A stretch of DNA of 45,068 nt from positions 1-45,068 of the forward strand of contig NZ_JAUTDR010000033.1 of the NCBI RefSeq assembly GCF_030649675.1, in the 5' to 3' direction. The number at the start of each line of letters is the position of its first letter. Position 1 is the first letter of the stretch. Both the position numbers and the translations under genes were made by a program. Below are positions 9,779 through 16,387 of the stretch, one piece after another. The notes under the pieces were generated by a model. It had not been told where the DNA came from and did not search any database. It saw only the letters and a program-made list of their open reading frames with translations. The DNA comes from Haliea sp. E1-2-M8. GTDB taxonomy: Bacteria; Pseudomonadota; Gammaproteobacteria; Pseudomonadales; Halieaceae.

Positions 9779-10414
9779 GTGCTTAGCTGGCAGCGCACCC
9801 TGGGCAAGTTCGCCTGTACCGCACTGGGTCTGCTGGCTGCACTGGCCCAGGCTGCCCCAGAAGAGGAGTGCAGCTGCCTGTGGCAGGGCAGTTTCGCCGA
9901 GGTCCAGGCGCAGGTCGACCTGGTAGCTGCAGTCACCGTCCTGGGCGGCAAGGGCAATTCCCTTGATGTCACGGTGGACCGGATTCTGCGCGGACGGGAG
10001 TTCAAGGAGGAAGTTCGGCTCTGGCTGAAGGCGCGGGATTACTGCCGGCCGGAAGCGAAAGAATTTCCGGTCGGCACGCGCTGGGTCCTGGCCCTATACC
10101 GGATTACCGAAGAGGTGCCGGGGGGCTTCAACCCCGATACGCCCAATCTCAGCTATGGGCGCATCGACGACTACCGCCTGTCCAGCTGTGGCGGCTACTG
10201 GCTTGAGATCCAGGAAGACCGGGTCACCGGCAACCTGGTCGATGCCCCGCGCTGGGAGCGAGCGCCGAAAATGACCCCGGTTCTGCTGGAACTGCTGGCG
10301 GCCTATATCCGCGGCGAGGTGGACAGCGAGGCGCTGCTGGAAGCGAGCCGTGAGGACCCGGCCCTGCGCGAGTTGATGCTGGATACCAGGGAGTTTCTGC
10401 GCCAGATTCGCTAG
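9779..10414 (+). CDS. Exported cysteine-containing protein, possible NTR/TIMP-like fold
   Basis: About 211 residues: a basic N-terminus, a hydrophobic signal segment ending near AQA, then a mature part that begins with CSC. The remaining pattern is a V...V beta stretch, ILRGREF...VRLWLK, YCRP...FPVGTRWVLAL and SSCGGYWLEI. A CxC at the mature N-terminus, a GT-WVL-like strand and a later Cys-Gly-Gly resemble bacterial NTR/TIMP-like domains, but this is a by-eye impression. The four or five cysteines suggest periplasmic disulfides. The GTG at 9779 follows AGGGG by 7 bases; GTG 9773 and an ATG at 9737 (inside hemB) are alternatives. It lies 10 bases after hemB and is probably cotranscribed. No enzymatic motif is visible and function is unknown. 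Confidence 0.75.
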   Translation: MLSWQRTLGKFACTALGLLAALAQAAPEEECSCLWQGSFAEVQAQVDLVAAVTVLGGKGNSLDVTVDRILRGREFKEEVRLWLKARDYCRPEAKEFPVGTRWVLALYRITEEVPGGFNPDTPNLSYGRIDDYRLSSCGGYWLEIQEDRVTGNLVDAPRWERAPKMTPVLLELLAAYIRGEVDSEALLEASREDPALRELMLDTREFLRQIR

Positions 10415-10426
10415 CTCGGCAGCGTC

Positions 10427-11044
10427 TCAGCGGCGCCAGCTACGGCGGCGCTGATCGGTGTCCTCGACCAGATCCATGAGTTCATCCAGCATCGCCAGCG
10501 ACAGGCCCCAGATGCGGTAGCGGCCGTACAGGTAACAGGGCATCTTCAGGGTCAGGCGGTTGCGCCGCCAGCGCATGGTTTCGCGGTTGGCGTTGTTCAA
10601 CAGGAACTCGAGGGGCACCCAGACGACTTCCGCCACCTCGTGGTTGATGCGGAAAACGGGCGCGCGGTCCATGCGGAACACAAAGGGGCTGACCGCCATG
10701 CCAAAGGTGCCGCGATGGGGCCTGGCATTGATGTCGGACAGGCGCCCGATGCAGTGAGCCTGGCGCTCCAGGTCCAGCCCCACCTCTTCCCGGGTCTCGC
10801 GCAGGGCAACCGCGTAGCCGTGGGCATCGCCGGGATCCATGCGCCCGCCCGGAAAAGCCATGTGTCCAGACCAGGGATCACCCTCCCTTTCTGCGCGCTT
10901 GATCATTAGAATATGCAGCTCGCCCTCCCGTACCTGCAGAATCAGCGCCACCGCCGAGCGCTTCATCAGCGGCCGCAGCCAGGGCCTGGCTGGGCGGTGA
11001 GTCGCCAGGCGGGTCTCTAGCATTTGCAGCAGGGATATTGGCAC
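10427..11044 (-). CDS. NUDIX hydrolase, probable coenzyme A pyrophosphatase (NudL-like)
   Basis: Predicted to hydrolyse a nucleoside-diphosphate-linked substrate, most likely CoA or its derivatives. About 205 residues. The NUDIX box is complete (GGRMDPGDAHGYAVALRETR followed by EEVGL), and the preceding KRAEREGDPWSGHMAFPGG resembles the upstream motif of the CoA-specific subfamily. I prefer the GTG at 11044, with AAGGA about 7 bases upstream. The longer GTG start at 11071 lies directly after a TATAAT and would leave almost no leader. Substrate is inferred, not shown. It is divergent from the ModF-like gene. Confidence 0.85.
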   Translation of the reverse strand: MPISLLQMLETRLATHRPARPWLRPLMKRSAVALILQVREGELHILMIKRAEREGDPWSGHMAFPGGRMDPGDAHGYAVALRETREEVGLDLERQAHCIGRLSDINARPHRGTFGMAVSPFVFRMDRAPVFRINHEVAEVVWVPLEFLLNNANRETMRWRRNRLTLKMPCYLYGRYRIWGLSLAMLDELMDLVEDTDQRRRSWRR

Positions 11045-11072
11045 CAAGGCTGTCCTTACGGGGTGAGCCACG

Positions 11073-11078
11073 ATTATA
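11073..11078 (-). promoter_or_regulatory. -10 element for the NUDIX gene
   Basis: A perfect TATAAT on the minus strand (complement of 11073-11078), about 30 bases before the preferred NUDIX start. Its edge shares bases with the AGGA ribosome site of the divergent ModF-like gene. No good -35 is visible, so activator help or a chance match is possible. Confidence 0.4.
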
Positions 11079-11088
11079 GGATTTAACC

Positions 11089-12567
11089 ATGACCAACGAC
11101 CAGACCATGCTCAGCCTGCAGGCCGTCAACCTCGTGTACCGCTCCAGGCCTGCCCTGCGGCAGCTGGATTGGGAGCTGCGCGCCGGCCAGCACTGGGCCT
11201 GTGTCGGGCCCAACGGCGCCGGCAAGACCAGCCTGGCGCGGGTACTCAGCCACCAGGCCAACCACTTTTCCGGTGACTATCTGAGCGCTCCTGCGCTGGA
11301 GCAGGATGGCGTGGCCTATGTCTGCTTTGAACAGGCCCAGGCCCTCTGTGCCCGCGATCGCAAGCTCGATGATTCGGAATACCGGGCGGATGCCGCCGAC
11401 CCCGGCACCCGCGTGCGCGACGCCATTCTCGGCGGGCGCGAGCCGGACCAGCGTTTCCACGCCTGGGTAAGCCGCCTGCGCCTGGGGCACATCCTCGACC
11501 GGGGCCTGCGCTTCATTTCCACCGGGGAAATGCGCAAGACCCTGCTGGTGCGGGCACTGCTCAGCCAGCCTGCACTGTTGATCCTGGACAGCCCGCTGGA
11601 CGGCCTGGACCGGGCCAGCCAGCAGGCGATGCAGGTGGCCATCGACGAACTGCTGGCGGGCGAGCGCAGCCTGCTGCTGTTGTGCCGGCAGTTGGAGGAT
11701 GTGCCAGCAGGTATCAGCCACCTGCTGGTGCTTGATGAGGGTCGGGTCCTGTGCAGCGGCGAGCGCGAAGCGGTACTCGCGCGCGAGGAGGTGCAGGCCC
11801 TGATGCGGCCAACCCTGCCACCGCTGGGCGCCTTGCCAGCGCCGACGCTTCGCAGCTACAGCGTCCCCGAGGGGCCGCTGCTGGACCTGCGCAATGTCAG
11901 CGTGGCCTACGGCGAGCTACAGGTCCTGCGCGGCCTGGACTGGCGCCTGGAGCGCGGCCAGCACTGCTGCGTGTCCGGCCCCAATGGCTGCGGCAAGACC
12001 ACCCTGCTGAGCCTGATCACCGGCGACAACCACAAGGCCTACGGCCAGGACATTACCCTGTTCGGGCGCAAACGCGGCAGCGGCGAGAGTATCTGGGAAA
12101 TCAAACAGAAGTACGGCCAGCTGGATACCCAGCTACAGCTCAACTTCGCCCGCAACATGAAAGTGGTGGAGGTAGTGGTATCCGGCTTCTTTGACAGCGT
12201 TGGCCTGTTCGACGACTGGGGCGATGTCCAGCGCCGCAGCGCGGAGCAATGGCTGGCGGCACTGGGGCTCGGGGCCCACGTCCGGGACAGTTTTGACACC
12301 CTGTCCTTCGGCCTGCAGCGCATGGTATTGCTGGCCCGGGCCATGGTGAAGTCGCCGCTCATTCTGCTGCTGGACGAACCCACCCTGGGCCTGGACGGCG
12401 CCCATCGCAGGCTGCTGCTGAAGGCGGTGGATCACATCGCTGCCAACAGCGATACGCAAGTGATTTTTGTCAGCCACTCCGCCGGCGACAACCCCGCCTG
12501 CATCAACCAGCAACTGCGCTTTGAACCGGACAGCGATGGCTTCCAGGTGGTTTGCGAAAATCTCTAA
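11089..12567 (+). CDS. modF: Double-ATPase ABC protein, ModF/PhrA family
   Basis: A 492-residue soluble protein with two ABC ATPase domains in one chain, matching E. coli ModF (490 residues) along its length, including the family stretch DITLFGRKRGSGESIW. Domain 1: Walker A GPNGAGKTSL near 40-49, signature STGEMRK near 144-150, Walker B LLILDSP near 163-169. Domain 2: Walker A GPNGCGKTTL near 297-306, signature LSFGLQR near 405-411, Walker B LILLLDEP near 424-431, and switch His in VSHSAGD. In domain 1 the catalytic Glu after the Walker B Asp is Ser (S168), so that site should hydrolyse poorly. No transmembrane segments and no transporter gene adjoin. The E. coli protein is linked to molybdate genes, but its job is unclear. 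ATG with AGGA 7 bases upstream. Confidence 0.88.
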   Translation: MTNDQTMLSLQAVNLVYRSRPALRQLDWELRAGQHWACVGPNGAGKTSLARVLSHQANHFSGDYLSAPALEQDGVAYVCFEQAQALCARDRKLDDSEYRADAADPGTRVRDAILGGREPDQRFHAWVSRLRLGHILDRGLRFISTGEMRKTLLVRALLSQPALLILDSPLDGLDRASQQAMQVAIDELLAGERSLLLLCRQLEDVPAGISHLLVLDEGRVLCSGEREAVLAREEVQALMRPTLPPLGALPAPTLRSYSVPEGPLLDLRNVSVAYGELQVLRGLDWRLERGQHCCVSGPNGCGKTTLLSLITGDNHKAYGQDITLFGRKRGSGESIWEIKQKYGQLDTQLQLNFARNMKVVEVVVSGFFDSVGLFDDWGDVQRRSAEQWLAALGLGAHVRDSFDTLSFGLQRMVLLARAMVKSPLILLLDEPTLGLDGAHRRLLLKAVDHIAANSDTQVIFVSHSAGDNPACINQQLRFEPDSDGFQVVCENL

Positions 12568-12571
12568 GGCA

Positions 12572-13039
12572 CTAGCGCGCCAGCGCGCGCAGGGCATTGC
12601 ACTCCCGCTCGTCGCGGCAGTACAGGGTACCGCGGGAGGCCGTGTCACGCGCCTTTTCGACCTGGCCCTGGGCGGCGTAGACGCGCGCCAGTTGCAGGTA
12701 GATTTCCGCGCTGTTGGGATCAATCCGCTGGGCCCGTTCCAGCAGTGCGAGCGCCTGCTCATAGTCACCCTGTGCTGACGCGGCGCTGGCCTTTTCCAGC
12801 AGGCTGGCGGCGGCAGAGGTAACGCCGGGATCCGTCGCGGCCGGCTGCGGCGCGGGAGGGTAAGGTTCCGGTACCGGGGTCGCCACCGGTTCCGGGGTGT
12901 CGGGCACGGTTTCTCCCGGGGCGGGCCGGGTCTCAATCGGAGCACGCTCGCTGCCGGGCATGCTGTAGATTGCGCAGCCCGTCAGCACCAGGGCCAGCCC
13001 CAGCACGAAACCGCGCTTGAGGAGGAGATTTATCTGCAT
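12572..13039 (-). CDS. Lipoprotein with TPR motif
   Basis: About 155 residues. A signal peptide ends in the lipobox LTGC near residues 18-21. A Pro/Glu-rich linker follows (about 28-72), then one clear tetratricopeptide repeat (about 84-117: A..GDYEQALALLERAQRIDPNSAEIYLQLARVY) and a partial second. Three further cysteines lie at the C-terminal side or end (YCRDEREC). The start ATG at 13039 overlaps the stop of the PBP1b gene as TGATG, so it is translated by coupling; a TTG one codon earlier is less likely. By position it is a candidate outer-membrane partner or regulator of PBP1b, but it does not look like LpoB, and that role is inference. Confidence 0.88.
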   Translation of the reverse strand: MQINLLLKRGFVLGLALVLTGCAIYSMPGSERAPIETRPAPGETVPDTPEPVATPVPEPYPPAPQPAATDPGVTSAAASLLEKASAASAQGDYEQALALLERAQRIDPNSAEIYLQLARVYAAQGQVEKARDTASRGTLYCRDERECNALRALAR

Positions 13040-15300
13040 CAATTGTCACCCCTGAACAGCGACTGGAACCAGTCGCGAATAGTGCCCGACTTCTCCCTGC
13101 CGGTGCAATTACTGCGTTGGCGCGGCTCGGAGCCGGTGACGAACGGCATCAGCCGGGCTCCCGGGCAGCCCTCGCCGGTGAGGTAACCGGTACTGCTGTC
13201 GATCCAGTGCGGCTGCATATCTTCCGGCATCCGGTAGGCGAGTGAGCGCTGGCTGGCGTTGGCCATGAAGTGGGCCCAGACCTTGAGCGCGCCGGTACTG
13301 CCGGTGAGGCCGGTGCCGCTGTTGTCGTCGCGACCGATCCAGGTCACCGCCAGCAGGTCACCGGAGAATCCGGCAAACCAGGAATCGCGACCATCGTTGG
13401 TAGTGCCGGTCTTGCCGGCCGCCTGGAAGCTGTTGTCCAGATAGGCATAGGCGCCGCGTCCGGTACCCTCGCGCAGCACCTCGAGCAGAGCATAATGCAG
13501 CAGGTGTACCGCCTGCAGGCTCACCGTGCGGTCGTACTCCAACGGGTAGCGCCGCAGGGGCGTGCCGTCGGCGTCGACAATATCGCGAATGCTGCGCAGG
13601 GGCATGCGGAAGCCGCCGGCGGCGATACTCTGGTACATCGCCGCCATGTCCATCGGGGAATACTCCCCTGCGCCCAGGGTCAGTGCCGGTACCTGGGGGA
13701 TGGAACCCTCGATACCGAGACGGCGCAGCATAGCCACTACCTTGTCGATCCCGATCGCCAGCCCGAGCCGGGCGGTGGCAAGGTTGTAGGAACTGGCAAG
13801 GGCACTGTGCAACAGCACCTCGCCATGGGCCTGGCGGTCAAAGTTGCGCGGCTCCCAGACCTCATCATTGGAGCCCGGCACCTGCAGCGGCGTGTCCGAG
13901 AGCGGCGTGGCCAGGGTATAGCGCCGCGGCTGCTCCAGGGCCGCCAGGTACACCGCGGGCTTGAGCAGGGAGCCGGCCGGACGCCTGGCATCCAGGGCGC
14001 GGTTGAAACCCGCATAGCGAACCTGACGCCCACCCACCAGGGCAACCACCTCGCCACTGTCAAAGCGGGTGACCACCGAGGCCGTCTCCAGCTCACCAGA
14101 AGCGTCCAGCTGCTTCAGGATGGCGGTACTGCTCTGCTCTATCTGGCGCTGGATCAGCGGATCGAAGCTGGTAAAAATACTGAGGCCCCGGGTTGTCAGG
14201 TCTTCGTTACGGTACTCCAGGCGCAGCTGGCGTCGCACCAGGTCGAGGAAGGCGGGAAAGCTGTCGCGGATGCCCTCGCGGTTGTTGAGGTCCAGCGGCA
14301 TGCCCCTGGCGATGGCGGCCTGCCCGGCAGACACAAGCCCCTGCTCCACCATCACATCCAGCACCAAATTGCGGCGCTCGCGGGCCCGTTCGGGGTTGCG
14401 CAGGGGGTTGTACAGGGACGGACCCTTGACCATGCCCACCAGCAGCGCCTGCTGGTGCAGCCCCAGCTGTTCCAGCGGCCGGTCGAAATAGTGGCGCGCA
14501 GCCAGGGCGAAGCCGTGAATGGCCCGCGGCCCCTCCTGGCCCAGGTAGACCTCGTTGATATAGCTCTCGAGAATCTGCTCCTTGCTGAAGTGCAGCTCCA
14601 GCAGCACTGCCATCAGCAGCTCAGTCACCTTGCGGACAATGGTGCGTTCGGGCGTAAGGTAGTAGTTCTTCACCAGCTGCTGGGTGATGGTGCTGCCTCC
14701 AGCCACCACCTGGCCGGAACGCACATTGCTGATCGCCGCACGCAGGATACCGGTGAGCGAGAAACCCCAGTGCTGGTAGAACCGCTGATCCTCCACCGCG
14801 AGCAGGGTCGCCAGCAGGCTCTCCGGCACGTCCTCCAGCCGCACCAGAATCCGGTCTTCGCCGTGCTGGGGATAGATGCCACCGATCTGCACCGGGTCCA
14901 GGCGCATCAGGTCGATGGCGCCGCCGCTGCCCGACAGGGACTGCAAACGCTTGTCCGCCACCGCCAGGCGCACCTGCCGGGGCGGTTCGCGCTCACCGGG
15001 AAAGTCGAAGCCCCGGGTATACAGCTCGAAACGGTTGCCCGCACGCGCCACCTCGCCCGGGCGGCGCGCAGCGGTGACCTTGCGATAACCGAGAATCTCG
15101 AGTTCCCAGGCCAGGTCGTCTGCCGACAGGGTTGCACCCGGAAACAGCTCCAGCGGGCGAGCGTACACCTTGGCCGGTATTTCCCACATCTTGTCGGTAA
15201 AGGTCGCGGTAATGCGGACGTCGAGATACACCATGAACAGCACCCCCGCAACCGCGAGGGCAAGGAACAGCTTCAGAAAAGGTCGACGGGTTCTGGCCAT
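13039..15300 (-). CDS. mrcB: Bifunctional penicillin-binding protein 1b
   Basis: Class A PBP that polymerises glycan strands and cross-links peptides at the inner membrane. The 753-residue protein has a short cytoplasmic tail and one transmembrane segment (about 9-28). A UB2H-like domain follows (about 45-140, with the PBP1b-type AIDLMRLDPVQIGGIYP). The glycosyltransferase domain has the catalytic E170 in LAVEDQRFYQHWG, plus GGSTITQQLVKNYYL. The transpeptidase domain has S444-K447 (SLLK), S504-Y-N506 and K630-T-G632. The tail contains Cys residues and ends WFQSLFRGDN. It heads a two-gene unit with the TPR lipoprotein. The gene starts 85 bases from the divergent kinase gene. Confidence 0.96.
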   Translation of the reverse strand: MARTRRPFLKLFLALAVAGVLFMVYLDVRITATFTDKMWEIPAKVYARPLELFPGATLSADDLAWELEILGYRKVTAARRPGEVARAGNRFELYTRGFDFPGEREPPRQVRLAVADKRLQSLSGSGGAIDLMRLDPVQIGGIYPQHGEDRILVRLEDVPESLLATLLAVEDQRFYQHWGFSLTGILRAAISNVRSGQVVAGGSTITQQLVKNYYLTPERTIVRKVTELLMAVLLELHFSKEQILESYINEVYLGQEGPRAIHGFALAARHYFDRPLEQLGLHQQALLVGMVKGPSLYNPLRNPERARERRNLVLDVMVEQGLVSAGQAAIARGMPLDLNNREGIRDSFPAFLDLVRRQLRLEYRNEDLTTRGLSIFTSFDPLIQRQIEQSSTAILKQLDASGELETASVVTRFDSGEVVALVGGRQVRYAGFNRALDARRPAGSLLKPAVYLAALEQPRRYTLATPLSDTPLQVPGSNDEVWEPRNFDRQAHGEVLLHSALASSYNLATARLGLAIGIDKVVAMLRRLGIEGSIPQVPALTLGAGEYSPMDMAAMYQSIAAGGFRMPLRSIRDIVDADGTPLRRYPLEYDRTVSLQAVHLLHYALLEVLREGTGRGAYAYLDNSFQAAGKTGTTNDGRDSWFAGFSGDLLAVTWIGRDDNSGTGLTGSTGALKVWAHFMANASQRSLAYRMPEDMQPHWIDSSTGYLTGEGCPGARLMPFVTGSEPRQRSNCTGREKSGTIRDWFQSLFRGDN

Positions 15301-15385
15301 GATCTCGGAGTTTACAGCACAGCCGGTTGCAATGGGTCGGGGGTGACGGATAATAGCGCGCTGACTAAGGGAGTACGAACAGAGA

Positions 15386-16387
15386 ATGAAAAAATACGCT
15401 ATTTACGGCATGGGCGCTGCCCTGGTCGATACCGAAATCCAGGTCCAGGACGACGAACTCAGCGCCATGGGCGTGGACCGGGGGCTGATGACCCTGGTGG
15501 ATGAGCCCCGCCAGGCGACACTGCTGGCGCAGTTGCAGGGCCACCTGGTGAAGGCCAGCCACGCCAGCGGCGGCAGTGCCGGCAACTCGATGATCGCCGC
15601 CGCCCAGTTCGGCGCGCCCACTTTCATGACCTGCAAGGTCGCGAACGACGACGACGGCGCCATTTATGTGCGCGACCTGGAGACCGCCGGCGTGGACCAC
15701 AGCATGGCCCGGGACCGTCCGGCGGGTACCACTGGCAAATGCCTGGTGCTGATTTCCCCGGATGCCGAGCGCAGCATGAACACCTTCCTCGGTATCAGCG
15801 AAACCCTGTCCATCGACCAGCTGGACCCGGCCGCGCTGGCTGCCTCCGAGTACCTGTACATCGAGGGCTATCTGGTCACCTCGGACAGCGGCCGGGCCGC
15901 AGCCATTCGCGCCCGCGAGCTGGCGGAGGCCGCCGGGGTAAAGACCTCGCTCAGCTTCTCGGATCCGGGCATGGTCGAGTTCTTTCGCGAGGGCCTGCAG
16001 GCGATTATCGGTGGGCAACTGGACCTGGTGTTCTGCAACCGCGACGAGGCCCTGTGCTGGGGCCGTACGGACCGTCTCGATGTCGCCATGGAGCGGCTGA
16101 AACCGGTCGCCCGCAGCTTTGTCATCACCTGTGGCGCTGAAGGGGCGATCACCTGGGACGGTGAGCGGCGCGAAGACATCCCGCCGCACCGGGTACAGGC
16201 CGTGGACAGCAACGGTGCCGGTGACATGTTTGCCGGCGCCTTCCTCTACGCCCTCGGTCGCGGTGAGAACTATGCCGCCGCCGGCCGCTTTGCCAGCCTC
16301 GCGGCCGGGCGCGTGGTGGCCAATTTCGGCCCGCGCCTGCCCGCGGCGGACTACCCCGCACTGCGGGCGGAGTTTTTCGGCGACTAG
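15386..16387 (+). CDS. PfkB-family kinase, probable adenosine kinase
   Basis: A ribokinase-fold sugar/nucleoside kinase of 333 residues. It has the N-terminal GMGAALVDTEI, the glycine-rich ASGGSAGNSMIAAAQFGA of PfkB signature 1, and near the C-terminus the anion-hole and catalytic motif DSNGAGDMFAGAFLYAL with the catalytic Asp in GAGD. Close relatives in gammaproteobacteria are usually annotated adenosine kinase, but substrate cannot be read from sequence; a sugar or other nucleoside is possible. The ATG at 15386 is preceded by GGGAG at about 13 bases and a weak AGAG nearer. It converges on polB, sharing the bases CTAG as both stop codons. Confidence 0.87.
   Translation: MKKYAIYGMGAALVDTEIQVQDDELSAMGVDRGLMTLVDEPRQATLLAQLQGHLVKASHASGGSAGNSMIAAAQFGAPTFMTCKVANDDDGAIYVRDLETAGVDHSMARDRPAGTTGKCLVLISPDAERSMNTFLGISETLSIDQLDPAALAASEYLYIEGYLVTSDSGRAAAIRARELAEAAGVKTSLSFSDPGMVEFFREGLQAIIGGQLDLVFCNRDEALCWGRTDRLDVAMERLKPVARSFVITCGAEGAITWDGERREDIPPHRVQAVDSNGAGDMFAGAFLYALGRGENYAAAGRFASLAAGRVVANFGPRLPAADYPALRAEFFGD

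Noticed and set aside
13270-15504. 744-residue plus-strand ORF opposite mrcB
   Set aside because: Antisense shadow of PBP1b, no family motifs or ribosome site.
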